A stretch of DNA of 64,000 bases from Globisporangium splendens (GCA_006386115.1 VFIW01000010.1:1-64000), one strand, 5' to 3'. Positions 20,035 through 29,821 are shown, counted from the stretch's first letter. Numbers and translations are program-made. Notes: a model not told the origin generated them from the sequence alone.

Positions 20035-21089
20035 GTCTGAGAACATGGAAGGAGTAGATGCGCCACTCGGTCCAGCAGTACCGGAAACTGTCGAGTTGAC
20101 GAATGAGTATTTTCCTCATTTGTCTTCTTATGAGTGGTCGGCGCTGGAGCGGATGCGAAACGTCATCGGGGAGGCTGCTGTAATCAGCCTGCTACGATCG
20201 GCGTCTCCTGAAGACCAGAAGAACGCCGCGGTCAGTTTCATGCACCACGAGATTATTGAATCTCGAAAGCAGGTCGCAACCCCTGTTTCGCTCCTTCAGG
20301 ACGGTGCCGCTGAAGCTTGACGTCTCTCCGTATCGTGGCGGAGAGAACGAACCTCTTTCGAGATGGTTCGTCGAGTTGGATGCAGCTATCACTGCAAGAC
20401 AACTGTGAGACCCAATGCAGCGAGTGTTGTTCGCGATGTCCAACCTTGCGGGTCGTGCAAAGAGCTGGGCTTATGGGAAGCGTTTGTCGGATCCAAACTG
20501 CTTCTACAGCTACGAAGACTTCAAGGCGGAGCTCAAGGCAGCGTTTGAACCACCGCAGAGCGAGTTCCGTGCGCGTGCCGAGTTCCTCAAGCTTCGCCAA
20601 GGCCGTTTCGATCTGCATTCGTATGCACAACGAGCGCGCTTCCTGGTCTCAAGCATCGTTGACGAGCCGATTGACGTTCCAACGCAAGTCGTGACGTTCA
20701 TGACGGGTCTGAACGACGGGCCAATCCGGAACCAATTGTTCCGTGAGTATCCCAAGACGCTGGACGAAGCCATCAGCCGTGCGATGCAAGAAGAGTTCAG
20801 CATCAAGCAAGCCAAGTTCCAAGGGTTTGCGTCGAGACCTATGCGGCAATCAAATGTCGCGCACGATGGCCCAGAGCCGATGGACATCTCGTACATTTCC
20901 ACGCCTGGAAATGAACGTCCTCGCAACGATGGAAAATGTTTCCGTTGTGGGAAGTCGGGTCACTTCGCTCGGAACTGCAAAGTGTCTTTGCCTGACCGGC
21001 AAACGACACAGGGTTCGCGCTCGAACAACTACGGTCGCGGCCGTGGGTTCGATCGTTCCCAACGTTCAAAAAACGGGAACGACCAGTAA
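20035..21089 (+). pseudogene. G2 gag, damaged
   Basis: It matches the gag of G3 and G4: ETVELTNEYFPHLSS, GRAKSWAYGKR, FEPPQSEFRARAEFLKLRQG, and the CCHC knuckle CFRCGKSGHFARNC. It is broken by a 1-bp insertion near 20290-20300 and by a CGA-to-TGA stop at 20406-20408, both judged against G3. After that the frame is open to the natural TAA at 21087-21089, which lies in the frameshift hairpin. Confidence 0.92.
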
Positions 21090-21108
21090 GGGCGGGGCCT
21101 CCTACTGG
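21068..21108 (+). promoter_or_regulatory. Predicted -1 ribosomal frameshift site of G2
   Basis: Heptamer A AAA AAC at 21068-21074 in the gag frame, an 8-nt spacer, then a hairpin with arms CCAGTA(A)GG (from 21083) and CCTACTGG (21101-21108). The gag stop TAA is inside the 5' arm. Relative to G4 the stem has one bulged A. Confidence 0.75.
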
Positions 21109-24100
21109 GCTCGAAAAGAGGACTGTGTTTGCGGATACACAGGACTCTGGCCCCAATGTGCATGATTCACATGCAGTTTCCACGAGGGAGAACAGTGTCA
21201 GTCAAACGTCGAGTTTGATCGTTCTCAAAGTTCATGTAGACGGTATTGCAACGCCTCTACGTGCTTTGGTTGACACTGGTGCATCGAACAATTTTGTTCG
21301 AAATGAAGTGATCGTCAGGCATAAAGTACCAATGCCTGATGCGAATGAAGACAAGACGATGGTTATTCGGTTGGCCAACGGGTCAACTGTGAAGATGCCG
21401 AAGCGCGTGGTGCGCTTGGCAATGGAATGTGAAGATTTCCGAGGTGAAGACGAGTTTATTCTACTCGACCTCGATGACAAGTTTGACATCATCCTGGGCA
21501 TGCCGTGGTTGAAGCGTTATCAACCTAGCATTGACTGGATGAAGATGAAGATCTCCGTTGACAAGTCACACTATGCTGACTTGAGCTGTGTGACAACGGA
21601 TGAAGTGGTGTGGGTGTACACATCTGTGGAAGAGATCCCAGATGACCCTCGTGATATTGCGGTGTGCGATGGCCCCCCATGTTCACGAGCGGTACCCATC
21701 TTGAAGAAGACTACTGGAGGTGGAGCAGTCAGGCGCCAACAAAAGACTGTCCCCTTTGCCATCGACCCCATGGATGAGGCGATGTGCGTGGAAGAAACGA
21801 ATGGGAAAAGAGCCGAAGAGCCATCCCGAGACAAGATGACCAAGAAAAAGAAGCAATTATCGTCAATTGTTGCAAGCGCAACGTGTGCCCCTGATCAAGG
21901 TACAAGTCAAGATGACGAAGGAAGTGTCCAAGCAAGAGTCACTTTGAGTGAATACGTGAACGTATTGGTCTACAATGAAGATGGTGACAGCAACGTAATG
22001 CGTCACATTGAAGTCGAAAATCCTCCAAGCTCAGTCGAAGAGTTGATTTCCTTGCCATGGATGAGCAAGAAGACGCTGAAGCGTAGCCTAGCGAAAGGCG
22101 AAATTTCGCAAATTTGTGCGATCGTCGATGAAGTTGCCGACGATGTCATCAACACTGCGGAAGTGTTCGATGAGAAGACACGGAAGGAAAGGTTCGAGGA
22201 GCAGTCATGGGACGCTCTCAAAACGAACCCCGTGTATGAACTTGTCAAGGAATATGAGGACATATTCCCAGACAAGGTGCCGGACGAACTGCCATTCGAT
22301 AGAGGCATTCGTCACGAGATTGACATACTTCCTGGCACGAAGTATTGTATCACACGGCAGTGGCCGTTGCCAAGAGAACAAGTCGTTGCGATCGACGAGT
22401 TCTTTGCGCAACGCGCTAAGGCTGGGCATGTGCGAGAGAGCAAGTCTCCACATTGTAGCCCAACCTTCTGTGTGAAGAAGGCAACTGGTGGTTGGCGCAT
22501 CGTCCACGCTTTCAACAAGCTGAACGACGCTACCATTCCAGCCCAAACTCCGGTTCCACGCAAGGATATGATCCTTGATGGAATGGTTGGCAGCACCGTC
22601 TTCAGTGCTATCGATCTGAAAGATGGGTTCTATCAGATTCGAATGCGCGAAGACGATGTTCCACTAACCGCAGTGAGTACCCCGAGTGGTATGCTGTGGG
22701 AATGGTTAGTGATGCCACAGGGTTTGAAGAACGCTCCTGCGACTTTCAATAGGATGGCCACGAATCTACTTCGTCCATTGAGAGGGTTTGCACCGAGTTA
22801 CTTTGACGATATATTCGTTCATAGTAAAACGACGGGTGAAAAGTCTGACGTTGATGCTCATCTTGACCATCTTCGCCAAGTCTTTCAGGTCATGCGTGAG
22901 AACAAGCTCTACGCTAACTTGAAGAAGTGCATATTCTTTGCACAAGAGATCCCCGTTCTCGGCTGCTTTGTGGGAAAACATGGTGTTCGAGTCGATCCGG
23001 AGAAGGTCAAAGCTATTGACGATTGGCCTGTGCCTCAGAATGTCAAACAGCTGAGACAATGGCTGGGTTTGGCCAATTACTTGCACAAGTACACGCGCAA
23101 TTATGCAGCGTTGGTGCAACCCCTCACACAGCTCCTGAAGAAGGACATTGAGTGGGAGTGGTCCAGTGACCACCAAGCAGCGTTTGCCGAAGTCAAGAGG
23201 AGTCTGCGAGAAGCTCCCGTGCTGGCAATTGCAAACCACGACAAGCCTTTTCATGTGGTTTGCGATGCAAGCGATTATGCCATCGGTTGCGCCTTGATGC
23301 AACACGATGATGAGGGTCATGAGCGAGTTGTGTCGTATCAGTCACGACAACTCCGACCCGCAGAACGGAACTACCCAGTTCACGACAAGGAACTTCTGGC
23401 GATGAAGTATTCTTTGGTCAAGTTCCGTGTGTATCTGCTTGGCGAGGAGCGCTTTGTTATCTACACTGATCACGCATCTCTGCGTACGGCAGTGAAGACT
23501 CCTCATTTGTCGCAAAGAATGGCGAGATGGTTCTCCTTCTTTGCAGAGTACAACTTTGTTGTACACTACAAGCCAGGCAAGACGAACATCTTAGCCGATG
23601 CGCTTTCAAGACGTCCGGACTATGATCCGAAGACCAAGAGTGAAGACACGGACGGAGCGTGTCGACTCTGTGAAGATGTTCAAGCGATCGTGGTGCAAGC
23701 AACGACTACAGTGCGAGAAGACATTATCGAAGGGTACAAGTCTGACGAAACATGTCAGGACTTGTTGAAGTATTTCAAGGACCCTTCGGACAAAGCACTG
23801 CAAGGTCTTCCGTCGCGCACAAGGTCGCGAGTTCACCGCTTCCGAGTACACAATGGATTGTTGTACTATGCGGTTGAACAAGGGGATACAGCAAGGGTTG
23901 TTGTTCCCAACGACGAAGGTCTGCGTCATCGACTCTTGTATGAGTACCATGACAGTCCTTCGGGTGGCCATCTCGGACGTGAGAAGACGTTTCTCAGTCT
24001 TTCCCGGGATTACTACTGGCCACACATGTACAAGTGGGTTCGCAAGTATGTGAGGACTTGCGAGATCTGCCAACGAGTGAAACCTTCTGGTTCCACTCAG

Positions 24101-25843
24101 GCACCACTTCGTTCATTGGCTGTCCCATCAGACAGTTGGAAGTCTGTGAGTATGGATTTCATATTCGGACTTCCGCGTGACAAACACGGACGCAATGGCA
24201 TCCTTGTGTTTGTGGACCGATTCAGCAAGATGGTCCATCTTGCACCTGTTTCGGACAAGATCTCAGCCGAAATGACGGCCAAGGTCTTTGTAGACGTCGT
24301 ATTCCGTCTGCATGGCCTGCCCGTTGAGATCGTGTCTGACCGTGACACTCGGTTTACGTCCAAGTTTTGGCGTGCACTGTTCGGACTTCTGGACACCAAG
24401 TTGTCCATGTCAACAGCGGCACATCCTGAAACGGACGGTCAAACTGAACGAGTGAATCGTGTCCTTGAAGACGTGTTGCGAAGCTACGCAACGTCTTTCA
24501 AAGAGTGGAGTGAGTTTCTCCCTCTTGCCGAGTTTGCGCTGAACAACTCCACGCATGTCTCGACAGGTCACTCTCCATTTTATGTGAACTATGGCATTCA
24601 TCCTCGAATGCCTGCTTCCATAATGGGTGAGGTCTCTACCTTAAGTGGGGGAGGGACTCCGGCTAAAGGCAATAAGCCGCAGTCGTCGTATGACCTGAAT
24701 GCTGTTGCCGAGTTAAAAGCCAACTTTGACTCGATGAAACCCCTCAACGACATCACTAGTCGTGAGGTGCAGCAAGTCGATGACTTTATCGTGAGGAGAC
24801 AAGCCGTTGTGAGGTTTGTTCGAGACGCAATCGCGAAGGCTCATGATCTGCAAAAGGAACAAGCAGACAAGAGCGGAAGGAAGAACAAGCAAGTATATAA
24901 GATCAATGATCTTGTATTACTTAGCACGGCGAACCTGCCTGAACATGCAGTGTCCAACTTGGGAAGCTCGAAGCTTCTGCCAAGGTTCATTGGACCGTTC
25001 AAGGTGGTTAAATGCAATGGGGATGCCTACACGCTAGACATACCTACACGCATGCGTCTACACCCTACATTTTATGTGGGTAGACTAAAGCCTTACCTTC
25101 CAAGCGGATCAGCGGATCCTACGAGATCTTCCGCAAACGATCAAGCTGATCTTGAAGCTTCTCCACTTGATTGCGAAGAGCAAACAGCTCGTCGCTCTGG
25201 AGATTCTTCTCGGCGTACAAGAGTTGCAGGACGTCGAAGGATTGGTCCTTCACCGACTCCAGCGCTTGAAGACGAGAATGGTACTCACCACGAAGTACCT
25301 CAAAAGCCGAACCTGCCTCTTCCACAGAGCGCAAAAGGCGATCGTGAGCCAACTCACGAGACTTCTCGTTCTTCTGGAGTCGGACAAGTTCGCCCTGAAC
25401 TTGCTGGAACCGTTCCTCGAAACGGGACTCCAAAGCCGAACACTGGGCACAACCTTCTGTCGGGACATCGATCTTTGACTCATGATCGGCGACAAGGTTC
25501 TCGAGACTCTCGCAGCGTTCCTCAAGTGTCGAACAACGCTGCTGCAAAGCCTCGATTTGCCCACGATGAGCACTCTTCCACTTCCAGAGTCGCTCAATCG
25601 TTTTCTCGTTCAGCCCCACCCCCGTTGTTAGACTCTCAGGGAGAGCATCGTTGGGTGGTTGAGTCGATTGTTGATCACGAAGATCGACCGACTCATCGTC
25701 GAGGAAAGAAGCAGTTGAACCATCAACGCTTCTACAGAGTTCGGTGGCGTGGATATCCACCGAGCTCGGACACGTGGGAACCACGGCAGACGATGGAGTC
25801 TGATGTTCCCGACGTGGTCCGCAGCTACGAGAACCGCTTGTAG
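21074..25843 (+). CDS. G2 pol: protease, RT, RNase H, integrase, chromodomain
   Basis: An uninterrupted frame of 1589 codons, entered by -1 shift from gag. Domains in order: protease (ALVDTGASNNFV, then IILGMPWLKRYQ), RT (STVFSAIDLKDGFYQI, MPQGLKNAPATFN, SYFDDIFVHS), RNase H (DASDYAIGCAL, YTDHASLRTAV, ILADALSRRPDY), integrase HHCC (GGHLGREKTF ... CEICQRVK), DDE core (SMDFIFGLP, VSDRDTRF, TERVNRVLED), a GPF segment (LLPRFIGPFKVV), a disordered linker, and a chromodomain (FYRVRWRGYPPSSDTWEP) ending at 25843. The linker and chromodomain (25119-25843) lie opposite the antisense ORF. All catalytic residues seen are present. Because gag is broken, this copy could only move with help. Confidence 0.95.
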   Translation, partial: RERPVRAGPPTGLEKRTVFADTQDSGPNVHDSHAVSTRENSVSQTSSLIVLKVHVDGIATPLRALVDTGASNNFVRNEVIVRHKVPMPDANEDKTMVIRLANGSTVKMPKRVVRLAMECEDFRGEDEFILLDLDDKFDIILGMPWLKRYQPSIDWMKMKISVDKSHYADLSCVTTDEVVWVYTSVEEIPDDPRDIAVCDGPPCSRAVPILKKTTGGGAVRRQQKTVPFAIDPMDEAMCVEETNGKRAEEPSRDKMTKKKKQLSSIVASATCAPDQGTSQDDEGSVQARVTLSEYVNVLVYNEDGDSNVMRHIEVENPPSSVEELISLPWMSKKTLKRSLAKGEISQICAIVDEVADDVINTAEVFDEKTRKERFEEQSWDALKTNPVYELVKEYEDIFPDKVPDELPFDRGIRHEIDILPGTKYCITRQWPLPREQVVAIDEFFAQRAKAGHVRESKSPHCSPTFCVKKATGGWRIVHAFNKLNDATIPAQTPVPRKDMILDGMVGSTVFSAIDLKDGFYQIRMREDDVPLTAVSTPSGMLWEWLVMPQGLKNAPATFNRMATNLLRPLRGFAPSYFDDIFVHSKTTGEKSDVDAHLDHLRQVFQVMRENKLYANLKKCIFFAQEIPVLGCFVGKHGVRVDPEKVKAIDDWPVPQNVKQLRQWLGLANYLHKYTRNYAALVQPLTQLLKKDIEWEWSSDHQAAFAEVKRSLREAPVLAIANHDKPFHVVCDASDYAIGCALMQHDDEGHERVVSYQSRQLRPAERNYPVHDKELLAMKYSLVKFRVYLLGEERFVIYTDHASLRTAVKTPHLSQRMARWFSFFAEYNFVVHYKPGKTNILADALSRRPDYDPKTKSEDTDGACRLCEDVQAIVVQATTTVREDIIEGYKSDETCQDLLKYFKDPSDKALQGLPSRTRSRVHRFRVHNGLLYYAVEQGDTARVVVPNDEGLRHRLLYEYHDSPSGGHLGREKTFLSLSRDYYWPHMYKWVRKYVRTCEICQRVKPSGSTQAPLRSLAVPSDSWKSVSMDFIFGLPRDKHGRNGILVFVDRFSKMVHLAPVSDKISAEMTAKVFVDVVFRLHGLPVEIVSDRDTRFTSKFWRALFGLLDTKLSMSTAAHPETDGQTERVNRVLEDVLRSYATSFKEWSEFLPLAEFALNNSTHVSTGHSPFYVNYGIHPRMPASIMGEVSTLSGGGTPAKGNKPQSSYDLNAVAELKANFDSMKPLNDITSREVQQVDDFIVRRQAVVRFVRDAIAKAHDLQKEQADKSGRKNKQVYKINDLVLLSTANLPEHAVSNLGSSKLLPRFIGPFKVVKCNGDAYTLDIPTRMRLHPTFYVGRLKPYLPSGSADPTRSSANDQADLEASPLDCEEQTARRSGDSSRRTRVAGRRRIGPSPTPALEDENGTHHEVPQKPNLPLPQSAKGDREPTHETSRSSGVGQVRPELAGTVPRNGTPKPNTGHNLLSGHRSLTHDRRQGSRDSRSVPQVSNNAAAKPRFAHDEHSSTSRVAQSFSRSAPPPLLDSQGEHRWVVESIVDHEDRPTHRRGKKQLNHQRFYRVRWRGYPPSSDTWEPRQTMESDVPDVVRSYENRL

Positions 25844-26189
25844 CGTCGCCAGGGGCGACACTACGACGACCAGAGCTGGGATTCGCTCTGTCGTCATCGG
25901 GAGTTCTTCTTTCGGCACGAGCATTGCCACGACGAAGAAGACGCTCCATCTTGTTCTCGTTCTCAAGACGAACAAATGTTCGCCATGAGTCTCTCTGAGC
26001 TGCGATGTGTTGGTTCGGATCATCACGATCGTTGATCCGACGCCAACTGAAGAACCGCTCCTTGTAGAACTCGAGATCCCCCTTCTTCTTCAGAATGGAG
26101 GATACGTCGAAGAGTTCTGGAGCTGTCTGCTGTCGCTTGGACAACGGACGTTCTTCACCTTGGTTTACTTGGTCACTTGGTCGCTTCAT
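25119..26189 (-). CDS. Antisense ORF of G2 (356 aa, coiled coil)
   Basis: Starts MKRPSDQVNQ at 26189, 77 bp inside the 3' LTR, and ends at 25119 beneath the pol linker, overlapping pol by 725 bp. The N-terminal 115 residues, mostly outside pol, hold two basic clusters (KRPSDQ, LSKRQQT), an aromatic segment (FYKERFFSWRR) and the block SWRTFVRLENENKMERLL. The middle is Ser/Pro-rich. From residue 205 there is a long predicted coiled coil (IERLWKWKSAHRGQIEALQ, LQDQLDRLRK). An upstream in-frame ATG in the LTR would add 33 residues, but the MKRP start is the one conserved in G0, G3 and G4. No known family was recognised. Confidence 0.65.
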   Translation of the reverse strand: MKRPSDQVNQGEERPLSKRQQTAPELFDVSSILKKKGDLEFYKERFFSWRRINDRDDPNQHIAAQRDSWRTFVRLENENKMERLLRRGNARAERRTPDDDRANPSSGRRSVAPGDATSGSRSCGPRREHQTPSSAVVPTCPSSVDIHATELCRSVDGSTASFLDDESVDLRDQQSTQPPNDALPESLTTGVGLNEKTIERLWKWKSAHRGQIEALQQRCSTLEERCESLENLVADHESKIDVPTEGCAQCSALESRFEERFQQVQGELVRLQKNEKSRELAHDRLLRSVEEAGSAFEVLRGEYHSRLQALESVKDQSFDVLQLLYAEKNLQSDELFALRNQVEKLQDQLDRLRKIS

Positions 26190-26265
26190 GGCCGATTGGA
26201 AAGTGAACTGCTCCGAAAGGTCTGCAAAAGTACGCAAGGTACTTTTGGCTTTAAGGAGGGGATGA

Positions 26266-26896
26266 TGTAATGGGCTATACCTAGCCATTACATGAAGGTG
26301 GATCTGTTCTCAGATTTAGTGTGCATTGTGGAGAGACAAATAACAAAGGGATTACAGTACGACAGTCCCCACATGCACATGTGACGTCATCCCATGACGT
26401 CACTAGCGCTCTCTGTGCTGATCAGTGCAGAATGTTGTTCACATGTACTAATCAGTACAGAGTGATGACATCCATGTACTAATCAAGTACTGAGTGATGG
26501 TTCCTACTTGGGAAACTGCGTTGGTGATGAGACCGACGTGTCTCTGCCACCTAAAGTGAGTGGCTGTAGCCAATCACTTTGCAGGGAATTTTCCACGGGA
26601 CTTCAAGTTCAAGCTTCTCGAAGATCTCGCAGGTTCAACCTCAGTGTACCCAAGGTTTTATATATCAGATTCATAGGTTTTATTGTGTATGTTTAGGTTT
26701 TAGTTATAAAACGTGTAGGAGCCCTTGGGGTTCATTTACATGTAGCGACAGGAACCATAAGCATTTTTAATTCAGTTGCAAATTTTCTCTCAAGCCCTCA
26801 AGTCGTTCTTCTCTCCCTCCAAGTCGGGATTGCTTCCTCGTCGCACAAGCGTGTGTGCCGTGTTTTGGGGACTGTTTGGAACAGCGCCCCATTACA
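26266..26896 (+). repeat. 3' LTR of G2 (type A, 631 bp)
   Basis: Preceded by the polypurine tract AAGGAGGGGATGA. It lacks a stretch of about 20 bp present in the 5' LTR near 19325-19345, apparently lost between AGTGTGC direct repeats. Followed by the TSD GGGGA. Confidence 0.94.
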
Positions 26897-27047
26897 GGGG
26901 AGTTTGGGACGTGGGTGTCTGAGGCGCAGCAGCCGCACTCGACAAAGACGTGGCTGCACCAGCAACCACAGATACCACTCGCTCGAGCGCTTCACGCGAC
27001 TCAGCGGCTGAGCGCAGCATCTCTGCGGCCAATCTTGCGGTGGCTTG
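26897..27047 (-). pseudogene. G1 gag N-terminal fragment
   Basis: The short piece of G1 to the right of G2, in frame with gag at 19271 once G2 and one TSD copy are removed. It encodes an Ala/Ser/Thr-rich stretch. It is cut at 27047 by the C4 LTR; the G1 5' LTR beyond it is missing. Confidence 0.8.
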
Positions 27048-27429
27048 TGATAAAGGTCAAGAGTGCAGAGGAAGGATGATTCGAACTTGAGATGGCAAAT
27101 TGGAAAGTAAGATTGTTTAAGGTTGGTCTCCTACCCGTGTGACACTGAGCGTGTCCACTCGGTGTTGGACACAAACGGAGGCTCCTGTGAGCCACAAGAT
27201 CCACAGATGTACGGAGAGGATCTAACCAATCAAAATGCACTATCCTACGTTGTCACCCTAAAGATTCCCCAACATTCAATGATTATGCTACGAGACACGA
27301 ACGATGCTTACGCCCTATGAGAAATTCCAGTGTTTACGCTTGGCGTAAACAAGTGTCCCATAGGGGAACGTTCCACGAAAGAGACGTGCGGTTGCATCGT
27401 TCGTACCACAAACACGGTACATCTCAATA
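27048..27429 (-). repeat. 3' LTR of C4 (382 bp)
   Basis: TGATAAAGG at 27048 to CTCAATA at 27429, the same edges as C2. Confidence 0.93.
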
Positions 27430-27442
27430 GCCTCCCTCAAGG

Positions 27443-29426
27443 TTAACAACCTTGGATGCCGAGATCTTCCGTGAGTTCTTGGTGTCTCGGTCCGGGCAAT
27501 CCCTTCGTGAGCAAATCGGCCAACATCATCGAAGTGCTGCAATACTCGACTTCGACTTCACCGGATTTCACTTCATCACGGATGTGATGATACTTGATGT
27601 CGATATGCTTGGCCCGACCATGATTGACTGGGTTCTTCGTCATCTTGATGCACGACTGATTGTCTTCGAAAATCACAAGCTTGGGGGATTCAACACCAGC
27701 AGCAACCAAAATCTCACACAACAGTCGGTGCACCCACTTGCCTTCTTGTATCGCCAAACTGAGTGCAATGTACTCGGCTTCGCTCGTCGAGAGAGACACG
27801 CTTGACTGCTTCTTGCTTCCCCAGCTGATCGGACCACCGGCCAACTTGAACACATAGCCGGAGGTTGACTTGCGATCAGCAACATCACCAGCCCAGTCGG
27901 CGTCCGAAAAACACTTGAAGTCGAGTTCACCACTTGACTTGAATCGGATTCCATGCGACTTGGTGCCTTGCAAGTAGCGAAAGATTCGCTTCACCGCAGT
28001 CTAGTGCACATCTTGCGGAGACTCCATAAATCGAGCGACCATGCCAACAGCAAAGGCAATATCAGGTCGCGTCGCACACATCAAATGCATGAGTGCACCA
28101 ACAGCTTCACGGTAGGGGACATCAACAGCAGGCACTTCGGCATCGCCTTTCATCATTTTTAAACTGATGTCGACGGGACTTGCAACAGCCTTGCTGTCTT
28201 CCATGCCGAAACGCTTGAGGATGTCGCCAATATAGCGCCGTTGGCAAAGAGTCGCACTGCCGTCTTCATGCTCGATCAGCTCGATGCCGAGAACAAACTT
28301 GCACGCACCACTGTCGGTCATCTCAAAGCGTCGCTTGAGTTGTGTCTTGACTTCAGCAATCAGTTCCACCGAACTTCCGGTCACAATCACGTCGTCCACA
28401 TATACAAGGATCAAAACGCAGTGACCGTCGACACACTTGGTGTAGAGACACGGGTCGAATTTGGACACTTCAAATCCAGTCGAGCGCACATACTCGTCGA
28501 AGGTCTCGTTCCATACGCGAGACGCTTGTTTCAAACCATAAATCGACTTGAGCAGTTCCAGACAGTCGAAATCACCTTCAACTTCCATGCCTTCTGGGAT
28601 GAGGATGTACACGACCTCCTTCATCTGACCGTACAAGAAGGCGGTGACCACGTCGAGTTGGTCAACAGGCCATCCGAACAATTTGGCCAAACCAATGACC
28701 ATTCGGAGCGTCACGTACTTGACCACTGGTGCGAACGTCTCGGTGTAGTCGATACCGTACTTTTGCTTGAACCCTTTGGCGACGAGGCGAGCCTTGTACT
28801 TGTCGATCGATCCGTCGGCGTTGCGCTTGATCTTGAACACCCACTTGGTACCAATCGCACGCTGACCGGTCGGAAGCTTGGTAGCTCGGAACACACCACG
28901 GAGTCGCATCGACTTGAGCTCAGCACGAATCGCGTTTCGCCAGTGAACTTGTTCAGGGCCGCTCACGGCTTCTTGGAATGTAGTTGGTTCGGACAGGTCC
29001 ATCGCTTCAACCATATTGGCGCTTGCACGCCACCACTCAACAGGTGACGTGCGTTGGCGGGTCGATCGTCGAGTCTGGCTATTCGCATCATTGTCGTCTT
29101 CAGTGGACGACGCGTCGGTGGTGCAGTCGCTGTTGGTCGGGAACTCCACGGACTCGGATGCACCAGATCTGCGCTTGCCTGTGTACTTGAATGCTGATAG
29201 CGGACGACTGCCATCAATATCGATGTCTTCGAGTCGGTTGAGGATGTTGGCCATTTCAGGTGTTTCGCTTGAGATCACACTGCCACCAATGATGGCTTCG
29301 TCGAAGTTGACATCGCGACTGATTATCACCTTGTCCCCCTCGATGTCATACACGCGATAAGCCTTGGACGATTCTTCGTACCCCATGAACAGACCAGGTC
29401 GAGACTTGGGATCCCACTTCAAACGC
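27443..29426 (-). pseudogene. C4 pol remnant: integrase end, RT, RNase H
   Basis: Minus-strand frame from [16 protein letters not shown] through RT ([11 protein letters not shown]) to RNase H ([30 protein letters not shown]). A TAG at 28000-27998 replaces the Trp codon (TGG) seen in C2 and C3 after SPQDVH. Truncated at its 5' end by the C3 junction. Confidence 0.92.
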
Positions 29427-29809
29427 TATTGAGATGTACCGTGTTTGTGGTACAAACGATGCCAACCGCACGTCTCTTTCGTGGAACGTTCCCCTATGGG
29501 ACACTTGTTTACGCCAAGCGTAAACACTGGAATTTCTCATAGGGCGTAAGCATTGTTCATGTCTCGTAGCATAATCATTGAATGTTGGGGAATCTTTAGG
29601 GTGACAGCGTAGGATAGTGCATTTTGATTGGTTAGATCCTCTCCGTACATCTCAGGATCTTGTGGCTCACAGGAGCCTCGGTTTGTGTCCAACACCGAGT
29701 GGACACGCTCAGTGTCGCACGGGTAGGAGACCAGCCTTAAACAATCTTACTTTCCAATTTGCCATCTCAAGTTCGAATCATCCTTCCTCTGCACTCTTGA
29801 CCTTTATCA
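29427..29809 (+). repeat. 5' LTR of C3 (383 bp)
   Basis: TATTGAGATG at 29427 to CTTTATCA at 29809. It contains the GTTTACGC/GCGTAAAC hairpin near 29507-29525. Confidence 0.93.
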
Positions 29810-29821
29810 GGTTATGAGCCC
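29810..29821 (+). other. Primer binding site of C3 overlapping the gag start codon
   Basis: GGTTATGAGCCC directly follows the LTR. The polyprotein ATG is 29814-29816, inside the site. Same arrangement as C2 and C5. Confidence 0.78.

Larger units (their letters stand above)
19272..26896 (+). mobile_element. G2: full-length Ty3/Gypsy (type-A LTR) inserted in G1 gag
   Basis: LTRs of 657 and 631 bp start TGTAATGG and end ATTACA. The TSD GGGGA is at 19267-19271 and 26897-26901. The internal region carries gag (damaged), a -1 frameshift site, an open pol with chromodomain, and an antisense ORF. It is closely related to G3 and, more distantly, to G4. Confidence 0.96.
2130..27047 (-). mobile_element. 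G1: Ty3/Gypsy chromodomain element split by C2, C5 and G2
   Basis: One Gypsy element in minus orientation can be followed through five pieces: 2130-6440 (3' LTR, antisense ORF, RNase H, integrase, chromodomain), 11204-12027 (RT), 16826-19271 (RT start, protease, gag) and 26897-27047 (gag N-terminus). The intervening blocks are C2, C5 and G2, each flanked by 5-bp duplications of G1 sequence (GTCTG, CGGCG, GGGGA). Removing them puts the coding sequence in continuous order. The 5' LTR is missing at the right side. The left LTR interrupts Copia C1 after AGATG (2125-2129). G1 belongs to a different family from G2-G4: its LTR is unrelated and its protein sequence is clearly diverged. Confidence 0.9.
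27048..29426 (-). mobile_element. C4: truncated Copia (beta) element
   Basis: The 3' LTR (27048-27429) and the 3' half of pol of a beta Copia, minus orientation, ending abruptly in the integrase end at 29426 where the C3 LTR begins in the opposite orientation. Gag, protease, the integrase core and the 5' LTR are absent. Closest to C2 and C3. Confidence 0.92.

Noticed and set aside
22766..23320. 184-codon ORF antisense to Gypsy RT (also at 40309-40863)
   Set aside because: Shadow phase against pol. Sequence change follows pol constraint. It is not related to the 3' antisense ORF.
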